This document shows positions 14,954-22,791 of a stretch of DNA of 40,263 bases, piece after piece. The notes beneath the pieces were generated by a model that was given only the letters and a program-made list of their open reading frames with translations, was not told the DNA's origin and ran no database searches. Made by a program: the position numbers and the translations under genes. Location of the stretch: the NCBI GenBank assembly GCA_021776135.1, contig JAJFGL010000013.1, positions 1-40,263 on the forward strand, given 5' to 3'. This DNA is from Kiloniellaceae bacterium. GTDB lineage: Bacteria > Pseudomonadota > Alphaproteobacteria > Kiloniellales > J153. Each line of letters begins with the position of its first letter. Positions within the stretch are counted from its first letter, which is position 1.

Positions 14954-16380
14954 GTGAAACCTGCTGTTCGCCACCGAAACAAAACGGCCACTATGACCTC
15001 GCCGTCATTGGCGCGGGGTCGGCCGGTTTCTCCGCCGCGATCACGGCCGCCGATCAAGGCGCGCAGGTCGCCCTGATCGGCCACGGCACCATTGGTGGCA
15101 CCTGCGTCAATGTCGGTTGCGTGCCCTCCAAGGCACTGATCCGCGCCGCCGAGGCGGTTCACCATGCTAATACCGCATCCCGGTTCGCAGGGGTCTCGGC
15201 CGCAGGCCAGGTCAAGGACTGGAATGCGCTGCGGGCGCAAAAGGACGAGCTTGTGGCCTCGCTCCGGCAGGCTAAATACATCGATCTGCTGCCGGCCTAC
15301 AACGGCATTGCCTATCTGGAAGGACAGGCCCGTCTTGGAAATGGCGGCGTCGTGGTGGATGGAAAACACATAGATGCCGGCAAGATCATCGTCGCGACGG
15401 GAGCGCACGAGTTCGTGCCGCCCATCCCAGGCATTGAAGAAGTGCCCTATCTGACCAGCACTTCAGCTTTTGAAATGGAGAGCCTGCCCGACTCCATGAT
15501 CGTGATCGGCGGGGGCTACATCGGCTGCGAGTTGGCGCAAATGTTCGCCCGTGTTGGCGTCAAGGTTACGATCCTTTTCCGCAGCCTACTTCTGCCGGAA
15601 GGTGAGCCGGAGATCAGTCAGGCTCTAGCAGGCTATTTTGAAGCGGAAGGCATCGCCGTGCGGCGCGTCGGCGGATATGACGGCATCCGCGGGAGCGATA
15701 ACGGCATTACCCTGTCAACGACAATTGATGGCTCGGCCGAAACCTATGAAGCGCAACGCATATTGCTGAGCGCCGGCCGCAAGGCCAATACCGGAGGATT
15801 GGGCCTGGAAGAAGCCCGTGTGGCTCTACGGCCAAACGGCGGGATCGAGGTCGATGACCGGATGCGTACGAGCAAAGCCGGTGTCTACGCTGCTGGCGAT
15901 GTCACCGGACGCGATCAATTCGTTTACATGGCTGCTTACGGCGCCAAAATCGCAGCATTCAATGCCCTGAATGGAGATGGCCGAAGTTACGATAATCTGG
16001 CCATGCCGGCCGTCGTCTTTACCGATCCGCAGGTGGCTAGCGTCGGCCTCACCGAAGGCGCGGCCAAGGCGCGGGGTATCGTCGCGAGAACCTCTGTCTT
16101 ATCCCTGGACAATGTTCCGCGCGCACTTGCGGCCCGAGACACGCGCGGACTGATCAAGTTGGTTGCCGATGGCGCGACCGGCAAGTTGATCGGCGCCCAT
16201 ATCCTGGCCCCGGAGGGCGCTGATTCGATCCAAACTGCCGCCATAGCTATCCGGCAAGGTCTGACTTACGCGGAGCTTGGCGAAATGATCTTTCCCTATC
16301 TCACCACGGTCGAAGGCTTAAAACTGGCCGCCCAAACTTTCGATATGGATGTGTCCAAACTGTCCTGTTGCGCCGGCTAA
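14950..16380 (+). CDS. merA: Mercuric reductase MerA (core form, no NmerA domain)
   Basis: A 476-residue flavoprotein that reduces Hg(II) to volatile Hg(0) with NADPH in the cytosol. It has the FAD-binding GAGSAG near residue 21, the redox-active TCVNVGC (Cys52 and Cys57), the NADPH-binding VIGGGYIGCELAQ at about 178-190, YAAGDVTGRDQFVYMAAYGA, and the C-terminal Cys pair (473-474, LSCCAG) that delivers Hg to the active site of the partner subunit. The N-terminal MerP-like domain found in many MerA proteins is absent; instead there is a short lead with CC at residues 5-6. The ATG at 14950 overlaps the merF stop. Confidence 0.96.
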   Translation: MSETCCSPPKQNGHYDLAVIGAGSAGFSAAITAADQGAQVALIGHGTIGGTCVNVGCVPSKALIRAAEAVHHANTASRFAGVSAAGQVKDWNALRAQKDELVASLRQAKYIDLLPAYNGIAYLEGQARLGNGGVVVDGKHIDAGKIIVATGAHEFVPPIPGIEEVPYLTSTSAFEMESLPDSMIVIGGGYIGCELAQMFARVGVKVTILFRSLLLPEGEPEISQALAGYFEAEGIAVRRVGGYDGIRGSDNGITLSTTIDGSAETYEAQRILLSAGRKANTGGLGLEEARVALRPNGGIEVDDRMRTSKAGVYAAGDVTGRDQFVYMAAYGAKIAAFNALNGDGRSYDNLAMPAVVFTDPQVASVGLTEGAAKARGIVARTSVLSLDNVPRALAARDTRGLIKLVADGATGKLIGAHILAPEGADSIQTAAIAIRQGLTYAELGEMIFPYLTTVEGLKLAAQTFDMDVSKLSCCAG

Positions 16381-16385
16381 CTGTC

Positions 16386-16766
16386 ATGTCCGCAACGCCC
16401 CAACAGAGAGAAAAAGACTGGGCGGGTAATTTTCGCACCTATGCGCTCGTCTGGGGCGCGCCTTGGCTGGCCGTTCTCGCCGGTTCATTTGCCGACGGAT
16501 CGGTTCGCGCCGCGATCTGGGTAGCCGCACTAATCTGGATGGGGGCTGCTTGTCTTTTAAACGCCCGCCGCTGCGGCCGTGTCCATTGCCGCTTTACGGG
16601 ACCCTTCTACCTGGTTCTCATTATTCCGGTTCTATTGCACGGCTTTGAACTGTTTCCGCTCGGTGCCTACGCTTGGTGGGTTCTGGGTGCTGCTATTCTG
16701 TTCGGCGGACAGATTATCTGGTGGGGGACCGAGGCTGCATGGGGAAAGTTCTCAGTCCTCCGCTGA
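16386..16766 (+). CDS. mer-linked small membrane protein with CxxxHC motif
   Basis: A 126-residue protein with about four hydrophobic segments (roughly residues 19-36, 41-58, 73-88 and 96-113). Between the second and third lies NARRCGRVHCRFTGPFYLVL, with Cys63, His67 and Cys68 clustered at the membrane face plus Cys56 in the helix before; such a cluster could hold a soft metal. It begins 5 bases after merA, so it belongs to the same transcript. The ATG at 16386 is preferred to a TTG inside merA. I recall similar uncharacterised proteins beside mercury genes but cannot name a family. The link to mercury is inferred from position and Cys content. Confidence 0.7.
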   Translation: MSATPQQREKDWAGNFRTYALVWGAPWLAVLAGSFADGSVRAAIWVAALIWMGAACLLNARRCGRVHCRFTGPFYLVLIIPVLLHGFELFPLGAYAWWVLGAAILFGGQIIWWGTEAAWGKFSVLR

Positions 16767-16833
16767 CTACGGTGGGCAGGATCCCTTGCATCGCCGGCGC
16801 GGTCTTTTTTAATCGGGGAACCCGTCGGTCTTT

Positions 16834-17691
16834 TCAGCCGGGGAACCCGGCAAGGGCGCGGACCTCGGCCGGGGATTTTCCGGCTTGGCGCAGGGCGCGG
16901 ATCGCCAGGGCGTCGTTGCGCTTGGCCAGGCGTTGGCCGGTTTCGTCGCACAGCAGACCGTGGTGATGCCACTGGGGCACCGGCAAATCCAGAAGCGCCT
17001 GAAGCAAGCGGTGAATATCGGTCATGGGCAGCAAGTCTTCGCCGCGGGTGACCAGGGTCACGCCTTGCTTGGCGTCGTCCAGGGTCACCGCCAGGTGATA
17101 GCTGGTGGCGATATCCTTGCGCGCCAGCACCACGTCGCCGTGGGCCGGGGGCGCGGCTTGGATCTCGCCCTTGCCTAGGTCGGTCCAAGTGAGCGGGCCG
17201 GTCCGCGCCAGCGCCTTGGCGATATCGAGGCGCAGTCCGTAGGGCTTGCCCTCGTTCATGCGCGCGGCCCGCGCCGTTTCGCTCAAGTCCCGGCAGGTGC
17301 CCGGATAGACCGCGCCGCTGGGCCCATGGGGCGCCTGGCCGGACGCCGCGATCTCGGCGCGTATGCTGGAGCGGGTGCAAAAGCAGGGATAGAGGAGGCC
17401 CTTGTCCCGCAAATGATCCAAAGCGGCGGCATAGGCGTCCAGGCGTTCGGACTGGTGAAGCACCGGCGTTTCCCAGTCGAGGCCGAGCCAGCTTAGATCC
17501 TCCAGGATCGCGTCCATGAAGGCGGGATCGCTGCGCGGGTTGTCGATATCCTCGATCCGCAGCAGGAAGCGGCCCTTCGCCTCCCGCGCCGCGCGCCAGG
17601 CGAACAAGGCCGAATGGGCGTGGCCCAGATGCAGATAGCCGCTGGGCGAGGGCGCGAAGCGGGTAACGGTCTGGGGAATCTTAGACGGCAT
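16834..17691 (-). CDS. gluQ: Glutamyl-Q tRNA(Asp) synthetase
   Basis: A 285-residue truncated GluRS-like enzyme that attaches glutamate to queuosine in the anticodon of tRNA-Asp. The catalytic core is present: TRFAPSPSGYLHLGHAHSAL with the HIGH-like HLGH, RIEDIDNPR, the zinc-site pattern CFCTRS...YPGTC, GEDLLPMTDIHRLLQALL, and a KMSKS-like RLAKRNDA. The anticodon-binding domain of true GluRS is missing, as usual for this family. I chose the ATG at 17691 (MPSKIPQTVTRFAPSPSG) over longer frames that run inside the upstream oxidoreductase. It overlaps the end of that gene by 11 bases, so the two are probably cotranscribed. Confidence 0.93.
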   Translation of the reverse strand: MPSKIPQTVTRFAPSPSGYLHLGHAHSALFAWRAAREAKGRFLLRIEDIDNPRSDPAFMDAILEDLSWLGLDWETPVLHQSERLDAYAAALDHLRDKGLLYPCFCTRSSIRAEIAASGQAPHGPSGAVYPGTCRDLSETARAARMNEGKPYGLRLDIAKALARTGPLTWTDLGKGEIQAAPPAHGDVVLARKDIATSYHLAVTLDDAKQGVTLVTRGEDLLPMTDIHRLLQALLDLPVPQWHHHGLLCDETGQRLAKRNDALAIRALRQAGKSPAEVRALAGFPG

Positions 17692-18973
17692 CGCCGAGGG
17701 ATAGGGACTTGGCCTCGGCGAAGCGGGTGAAGCGGAAGGCCGAGAGATCGAGCGAAACGTGGGTATCGGCGATTTTCTCCGCCATGAGACGCCCGGCAAT
17801 CGGCCCCAGGCCGAAACCGTGGCCGCTGAATCCGGTGGCGGCATAGAGGCCTTGAACCCCCGGCACGGCGTCGAGGACCGGAATTTCGTCGGGCGTGGCC
17901 TCGATCATGCCGGCCCAGGAGGTTTCCACGCTTAAGTCCTTCATGGCCGGGAGCAGTTTTTTGAACTCGGCGAGGGCGCGCCCGGCCTTCTTGGCGTTGG
18001 GCGCGGGGTCGAGCACCCGGTGGCGCGTCATTTGCCGGGTCAGGGCTTTGGGGCCGCCCAGCATGACCCCCAGGCTGTCCCAGGTCTCGCGCCCGAGGAG
18101 AAGATTGATGTCGCCGCTTTGCGCCTTGAAGGCGGGCCAGAAGTCGCGCAAATAACGCAGACTATCTGGGGTCAGGTAAAGGTCGGAGCTGCGCCCCGGC
18201 GCGATGTTGAAGGAGCCGTCCCGGCGCTGGCGAAAGCCGATGTGATTGCACCAGATACCGATTTGGCTGTGCTCGGGCGCGCGGCTGGTGCGCAGGACCG
18301 TGGCCTTGACGTAAAGCTGCGGCAGTTCGATCCGCAGGCCGCGCAGGAAGCGGCTGGTCCAGGCCCCCGCCGCGACCAGGACCTTGGACGCGCGGATTTC
18401 ACCCTGCTCCGTGCGTAGGCCGGTGACCCTTCCGCCGCCGGTCAGAACTTCCTCGACAACGGCGCCGGTGACGATCTCGGCGCCGTGGCGCTTGGCGGCG
18501 GCGGCGAAGGCGCGGGTGGTCTTGACCGGATCGGCCTGACCGTCGCTGGGGGTGTGAAGGGCGCCCGCCCAAGACCCGGTAATCCCCGGCACCAGGGCGG
18601 CGGCTTGCGCCCCGCTCAGCAGGCGGCTGTCCAGTTGATAATCGCGGGCGTGCTCCAGCCATGCCTCGTAATCCGCGATCCGTTTTTCATTCTCGGCCAG
18701 GTAAATCAAACCGCCCTGGCGCCATTCCAGATCGGCTTCCAGTTCCTGCGATAGCCCGCGCCAGATGCGGGTGCACTCGATCATCAGGGGTATTTCGCGC
18801 GGGTCGCGGCCCTGCTGACGCACAAAGCCCCAGTTGCGGCCCGATTGCTCGCCGGCGATTTCGCCCTTCTCCAGCAGGATCACGCGCAAACCCCGGCGGG
18901 CCAGGTAATAGGCGCTGGCGCAACCGGCGATGCCGCCGCCGATCACGGCCACGTCGTAAGTCTTCGCCGCCAT
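17681..18973 (-). CDS. FAD-dependent oxidoreductase (DAO/glycine-oxidase-like)
   Basis: A 430-residue flavoenzyme of the D-amino-acid oxidase family. The N-terminal Rossmann motif is YDVAVIGGGIAGCASAYYLA followed by VILLEKGEIAGEQSGRNWGF; a conserved VLVAAGAWTSRFL lies mid-protein and the C-terminal FAD part is GLYAATGFSGHGFGLGPIAG. Such enzymes oxidise secondary or primary amines (sarcosine, glycine, D-amino acids, opines); the substrate cannot be fixed here. The ATG at 18973 has AAGGAG 10 bases upstream. A longer frame to 19090 has a low-complexity extension and is rejected. The gene diverges from the AlkA-like gene and lies directly before gluQ. Confidence 0.85.
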   Translation of the reverse strand: MAAKTYDVAVIGGGIAGCASAYYLARRGLRVILLEKGEIAGEQSGRNWGFVRQQGRDPREIPLMIECTRIWRGLSQELEADLEWRQGGLIYLAENEKRIADYEAWLEHARDYQLDSRLLSGAQAAALVPGITGSWAGALHTPSDGQADPVKTTRAFAAAAKRHGAEIVTGAVVEEVLTGGGRVTGLRTEQGEIRASKVLVAAGAWTSRFLRGLRIELPQLYVKATVLRTSRAPEHSQIGIWCNHIGFRQRRDGSFNIAPGRSSDLYLTPDSLRYLRDFWPAFKAQSGDINLLLGRETWDSLGVMLGGPKALTRQMTRHRVLDPAPNAKKAGRALAEFKKLLPAMKDLSVETSWAGMIEATPDEIPVLDAVPGVQGLYAATGFSGHGFGLGPIAGRLMAEKIADTHVSLDLSAFRFTRFAEAKSLSLGDAV

Positions 18974-19064
18974 GAAATCCGTACTCCTTGTTTCAAGTTG
19001 TAGCAGGGCGGCATGGCGCCGGGAAGGTGGCGCCGCGCGGCTTGGAACACTATGACTTGGCGCC

Positions 19065-19697
19065 ATGGCAAGACCCGCCCGCCCCGACACTTCCCTGCGC
19101 CCGGCCTTGGAGGCCCTGGCGGCGCGCGATGCGGATATCGCGCGCTGTTTCCCGGCTTGCGGCCTGCCGCCGGTGCGCCGTCACAAGACCGGCTTCGCGG
19201 GCCTGCTTCGCATTATCATGGCGCAGCAGGTCTCGACCGCTTCCGCCGCCGCGATCATTGGGCGCTTGGACGCGGCGGTAAAACCCCTCACACCCGCCGG
19301 CTTCCTGGCCCTGGACGAGGCCGCGCTCAAGGCCATCGGCCTCAGCCGGCAAAAGATGCGTTACGGTTATGCCCTGGCGGAGGATATCCTGGCGCGCCGG
19401 ATCGACCTGCGCGCCTTGGGGGCCATGGCCGACGAGGAGGCGATTGCTCATTTGATCCAAGCCAAGGGGATCGGGCGCTGGACCGCCGAAATATACCTTC
19501 TCTTCGCCTTGCGCCGCCCCGATGTTTGGCCGGCCGGCGACCTGGCGGTCCAGGCCGCCGCGCAGCGCCTGAAGAACTTGAAAGACCGCCCCCAGGGGGC
19601 GGCCATGGTTGCCCTGGGCGCGCCTTGGCGTCCCTATAGAAGTGCCGCCGCACGCTTTCTGTGGCACCTTTACCGCCATCCCGGCGTGCCGGATTGA
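19065..19697 (+). CDS. DNA-3-methyladenine glycosylase II (AlkA-like)
   Basis: A 210-residue HhH-GPD DNA glycosylase that removes alkylated purines in base excision repair. The family core is visible: LLRIIMAQQVSTASAAAIIG, ALKAIGLSRQKMRYGYALAE, the hairpin-helix-hairpin IQAKGIGRWTAEIYLLFALR and the catalytic-Asp segment PDVWPAGDLAVQAA. There are no C-terminal Cys for an iron-sulphur cluster, and no N-terminal AlkA extension, so it resembles the short bacterial Mag type. The start is an ATG at 19065, divergent from the oxidoreductase. The esterase gene begins 25 bases after its stop, and they may form an operon. Confidence 0.88.
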   Translation: MARPARPDTSLRPALEALAARDADIARCFPACGLPPVRRHKTGFAGLLRIIMAQQVSTASAAAIIGRLDAAVKPLTPAGFLALDEAALKAIGLSRQKMRYGYALAEDILARRIDLRALGAMADEEAIAHLIQAKGIGRWTAEIYLLFALRRPDVWPAGDLAVQAAAQRLKNLKDRPQGAAMVALGAPWRPYRSAAARFLWHLYRHPGVPD

Positions 19698-19722
19698 TTT
19701 TGGAAGCAAGGATACGACAGAC

Positions 19723-20379
19723 ATGACGAGTGCGATTGAGCTTGATGGCCCGAGGGCCGGACAAGCGGCCGGCGAGGCCCGGGAACTGGCGATCCTGCTG
19801 CACGGCCTGGGCGCCGACGGCAACGACCTGATCGGCTTGGCGCCGCATTTCACGCCGGTATTGCCCGGGGCCGCCTTCGTCTCCCCCCACGCGCCCTTTC
19901 CTTGCGACATGGCGCCCTTTGGGCGTCAGTGGTTCAGCCTGCAATCCCGCGCGCCCGAGGATATTCTGGCGGGGGTTCAAGCCGCGGCCGAACACCTGAA
20001 CGCCTTTATCGGCAAGGAACTCGAGGCTCACGGACTCGGCGACGACCGCCTGGCGCTGATCGGGTTTTCCCAAGGCACCATGATGGCCCTGCATGTCGCT
20101 TTCCGGCGGTCCCGCCCTGCCGCCGCGGTCATCGGCTTTTCCGGCATGCTGGCCGGGGGTGAGAGGCTCGCCGAGGAGATCGAAAGCCGTCCGCCGGTAC
20201 TCCTGGTTCACGGCGAGGCCGACGAGGTCGTCGGCTTCGGGGCCATGGCGGCGGCGCGAGAAACCTTGCAGGCCAATAATGTGAGCGTGCGCGCCCTGGC
20301 GCGCCCTGGGTTGGGCCATGGCATCGATCAAGAGGGCTTCGAGGCGGCCAAGGCCATGCTGGCCGAGCGCCTGGGCTGA
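19723..20379 (+). CDS. Phospholipase/carboxylesterase-family alpha/beta hydrolase
   Basis: A 218-residue alpha/beta hydrolase of the small carboxylesterase type (EstB/YpfH-like). The oxyanion region ILLHGLGADGNDLIGLA, the nucleophile elbow GFSQGTMMAL (Ser about residue 112), the acid in LVHGEADEVVGF and the catalytic His in GLGHGID form a complete triad. There is no signal peptide, so it is cytosolic. Substrates of this family are short acyl esters, and none is indicated here. The ATG at 19723 is preferred over longer frames that run inside the glycosylase gene; AAGGA is 12 bases upstream. Confidence 0.88.
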   Translation: MTSAIELDGPRAGQAAGEARELAILLHGLGADGNDLIGLAPHFTPVLPGAAFVSPHAPFPCDMAPFGRQWFSLQSRAPEDILAGVQAAAEHLNAFIGKELEAHGLGDDRLALIGFSQGTMMALHVAFRRSRPAAAVIGFSGMLAGGERLAEEIESRPPVLLVHGEADEVVGFGAMAAARETLQANNVSVRALARPGLGHGIDQEGFEAAKAMLAERLG

Positions 20380-20482
20380 TATTGTGCGGTTTCACAGATT
20401 CTTGGTATAAGAACCAACCGCTGACGACCGAAAGCGGCCGGCGGCGGCGTTCGTAACTTAACGACGCAAGGAAGTGCGACCC

Positions 20483-21043
20483 GTGTCCGCCATGGCCGCC
20501 AACTTTCCCGCCCTTGTGCTGAACGCCGACTTTCGGCCGCTCAGCTACTTCCCGCTGTCGCTTTGGTCGTGGCAGGATACGATCAAGGCGGTGTTTCTGG
20601 ACCGGGTTAATATCGTCTCCGAGTACGAGACCGTCGTGCATTCGCCGACCATCGCCATGCGCCTGCCCAGCGTCATCGCGCTCAAGGATTACATTCATCT
20701 CGACCGGCGCCCGGCCTTCACCCGCTTCAACGTGTTCCTGCGCGACCGTTTTAGCTGCCAGTATTGCGGGCTCGGGTATTATTCCGAAGACCTGACCTTC
20801 GATCACATCGTTCCGCGTTCGCGCGGCGGTCGCACGACCTGGGACAACGTCGTCACCGCGTGTCAAGACTGCAACCTGCGCAAGAGCAACCGCACCCCGC
20901 GCGAATGCCGCATGCACCCGCGCCATCCCGCCGAACAGCCGACCACGTTCCAATTGCAAGAAAACGGCCGCGGCTTTCCGCCCAACTTCCTGCACGAATC
21001 CTGGCGCGACTTCCTGTACTGGGATTCCGAACTGGAGTCTTAG
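20483..21043 (+). CDS. HNH-family endonuclease domain protein
   Basis: A 186-residue protein conserved in shape in alphaproteobacteria. The N-terminal half contains LVLNADFRPLSYFPLSLWSW and YIHLDRRPAFTRFNVFLRDR; the HNH module follows, with CQYCG and CQDCN as the two zinc-binding Cys pairs and DHIVPRSRGGRTTWDNVVTA as the catalytic stretch. HNH proteins cut DNA, but the biological role of this chromosomal family is not known to me; it is not beside a restriction or phage gene. The GTG at 20483 is preferred because AAGGA lies 10 bases upstream; a GTG at 20474 overlaps that site and an ATG follows at 20492. The 3' end overlaps coq7 by four bases. Confidence 0.85.
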   Translation: MSAMAANFPALVLNADFRPLSYFPLSLWSWQDTIKAVFLDRVNIVSEYETVVHSPTIAMRLPSVIALKDYIHLDRRPAFTRFNVFLRDRFSCQYCGLGYYSEDLTFDHIVPRSRGGRTTWDNVVTACQDCNLRKSNRTPRECRMHPRHPAEQPTTFQLQENGRGFPPNFLHESWRDFLYWDSELES

Positions 21044-21597
21044 ACTCTTTCCGACAACCAGATGGCCAGGCGCGAGCCGGTCTTGATGGCGGCGCTGAGG
21101 ATTTCGTAGCCCGGCGCCTGTTCCGCGCCTTGGGCGAGGGCGGTGTCGCGGTGTTCCAGTTCCTCCTGGCGGAATTCTTCGATCGTGGCTTTCAGGTCCG
21201 CTTCGTCTTCGCCCAGTTGTTCGGCCTGGCGGGCGTAGTGTTCGTCGATGACTTCCTCGACGGCGACCGTGCAGGCCATGGCGGCGCGCTCTCCCATCAG
21301 AGCGGTTCCCGCGCCCAGGGCGAAGCCGGCCATGTGCCACAAGGGTTGCAGGAGCGTCGGGCGGGCGCCGCGCGCCACCAACAAATCCTCGAAATGTTTC
21401 AGGTGGCGGAGTTCCTGTTCGTACATATGGCGAATCTTGGGCGCGCTTTCCGCGTCCTTCAAAACCGCCAACTGGCCTTCGTAAATGCGCCGCGCGCCGT
21501 ATTCGCCGGCATGATCGACCCGGATCATCCGCGCGGCCAAATACGCGGGCTCCGGATCGCCTGGCAAGCGGGTTTGGGGATCGTTTGTTGCTGTCAT
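21040..21597 (-). CDS. coq7: Demethoxyubiquinone hydroxylase Coq7
   Basis: A 185-residue di-iron protein of ubiquinone synthesis, which adds the last ring hydroxyl group. The ferritin-like iron ligands are seen in RVDHAGEYGARRIYEGQL, YEQELRHLKHFEDL, AVEEVIDEHYARQ and FRQEELEHRDTAL (E and ExxH pairs). A hydrophobic stretch around PLWHMAGFALGAGTALMGER would attach to the inner membrane. The start overlaps the dsbB stop by ATGA, so the genes are coupled. Length is typical. Confidence 0.95.
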   Translation of the reverse strand: MTATNDPQTRLPGDPEPAYLAARMIRVDHAGEYGARRIYEGQLAVLKDAESAPKIRHMYEQELRHLKHFEDLLVARGARPTLLQPLWHMAGFALGAGTALMGERAAMACTVAVEEVIDEHYARQAEQLGEDEADLKATIEEFRQEELEHRDTALAQGAEQAPGYEILSAAIKTGSRLAIWLSERV

Positions 21598-22118
21598 GCG
21601 AAGCGCCTTCTACCCATGCGCGCCGCCGCCCAGAAGCAGGCCAGCGCGAGACCGAGGGAGATAAGTAGATTATACCCGGCCATGGAAATACCGAAAAGAG
21701 ACCAGGGAATCTCGTCGCAAGGGATAAACTCCGTGCCCAGAAGCTGTTCGCGCATGTCTTCGATGGAGGCATTGATGTCGAAAACCGGGGCATGGCATTC
21801 CGCCGTGCCGCGCCACCAGTGCTGCTCGACCCCGACATGGAACCCGGCTATGGCCGCGCCGGTCAGGAAGGCAAGTCCGCCCAGGGCCACCAGCGCGCGC
21901 TGGGCCGCCGGATTGCCGCCCAGGGCCAGCCCCAGAAGCCCGAAAGCCATGGCCGCGCCGAAGGCGTAGCGCTGATAAATGCACAGTATGCAAGGTTGCA
22001 GGCCGCCCCAGACCTGGGAGGCATAGGCGATGGCCAGGGCGCTTAGGCTGACGCCGAAAATAAGCGCCGGAATCAGGCGGGGACGATCGATGGCATCTTG
22101 AATTGGCTGTATGTACAT
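21594..22118 (-). CDS. dsbB: Disulfide bond formation protein DsbB
   Basis: A 174-residue inner-membrane protein with four helices that reoxidises periplasmic DsbA using quinone. The first Cys pair is in GLQPCILCIYQRYAF (CxxC), the second pair in ECHAPVF and IPCDEIPW of the second periplasmic loop. Arg after CIYQR is the quinone-linked residue of the family. It starts at an ATG at 22118 and couples to coq7 by a four-base overlap. A yqaA/DedA gene is 14 bases upstream on the same strand, so the three may share a transcript. Confidence 0.93.
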   Translation of the reverse strand: MYIQPIQDAIDRPRLIPALIFGVSLSALAIAYASQVWGGLQPCILCIYQRYAFGAAMAFGLLGLALGGNPAAQRALVALGGLAFLTGAAIAGFHVGVEQHWWRGTAECHAPVFDINASIEDMREQLLGTEFIPCDEIPWSLFGISMAGYNLLISLGLALACFWAAARMGRRRFA

Positions 22119-22132
22119 TAGAATATGCTATT

Positions 22133-22714
22133 TTAAAATAAATACCGGATCACGATAAATCCGCCGAACAGCAGGACGAAGAACACAATCGTCAGGATCG
22201 GCAGGTTGCGTTCGATGAACACGCGGATGGGCGGTCCCAGCCACCAAAGCAGGCCGACCTCCAGGGCGAACCTGGCGCCGCGCGACAAGGCGGAGGCGGT
22301 GGTGAAGACGCCCAGGTCCAGACCCGTGACTCCGCTGGCGATGGTGATGACCTTGTAGGGGAAGGGCGTTAGTCCGGCCCCGGCCACGATCCAGGCGCCC
22401 CACTCGTTGTACTTATCCTGAAAGGCTTCGAAACGGCCGATCTGGCCGTAAAACTCCAATATGGGCCGCCCCAGGGAGTCGTAGAGACCGGCGCCGATGG
22501 CATAGCCCAGGAGACCGCCCAGAACCGAGGCCAGGGTCGCCACGGCGGCGATGCGCCAAGCCTGGCCGCGCGCCGCCAAAACCATGGGGATAATCAAGAT
22601 ATCGGGGGGAATCGGAAACACCGAAGACTCGGCGAAGGCGACAACGGCCAGAACCCACAAGGCATGGCGATGGCCGGCCAGGGCCATGGTTCGATCGTAA
22701 AGGCCTTGCAGCAC
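22133..22714 (-). CDS. DedA/YqaA-family membrane protein (VTT domain)
   Basis: A 193-residue protein of the SNARE-associated/DedA type. Features are AFAESSVFPIPPDILIIPMV near the N-terminus, the Gly-rich ASVLGGLLGYAIGAGLYDSL, the re-entrant AGAGLTPFPYKVITIASGVT and the conserved ALSRGARFALEVGLLWWLG before the last helices. DedA proteins act as lipid carriers or scramblases (undecaprenyl phosphate, phospholipids) in the inner membrane; which lipid is unknown here. The start is taken as the GTG at 22714; an ATG at 22687 is an alternative, and neither has a good ribosome binding site. dsbB follows. Confidence 0.85.
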   Translation of the reverse strand: MLQGLYDRTMALAGHRHALWVLAVVAFAESSVFPIPPDILIIPMVLAARGQAWRIAAVATLASVLGGLLGYAIGAGLYDSLGRPILEFYGQIGRFEAFQDKYNEWGAWIVAGAGLTPFPYKVITIASGVTGLDLGVFTTASALSRGARFALEVGLLWWLGPPIRVFIERNLPILTIVFFVLLFGGFIVIRYLF

Positions 22715-22762
22715 GATTTAAAATGTCTCGTGGCTTGGTGAAGAAGAGGGGCCGGTACCGGC

Positions 22763-22791
22763 GCGGCATCCTAAGTGTCCACAGACCCTAG
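22763..22791. repeat. Solitary end related to the 30570-30840 palindromic element
   Basis: The 29 bases ending CTAAGTGTCCACAGACCCTAG match the right arm of the element at 30811-30840 (GCGGCATCCTAAGTGTCAAC, then AGGCCCTAG) with only two or three changes. No partner arm is nearby. The CTAG at its edge supplies the stop codon of the cold-shock gene (TAG read on the minus strand at 22790-22788). Confidence 0.75.

Noticed and set aside
13102-16766. Mercury transposon
   Set aside because: No transposase, resolvase or terminal inverted repeats were found around the cassette, although acquisition by transfer remains possible.
16790-16815. Rho-independent terminator after the mer operon
   Set aside because: There is a T-run after GC-rich sequence but no convincing stem pairs in the correct place.
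20483-21043. HNH protein as part of a restriction or phage defence system
   Set aside because: It lies between an esterase and coq7 with no methylase, helicase or phage gene; it looks like a conserved chromosomal family.
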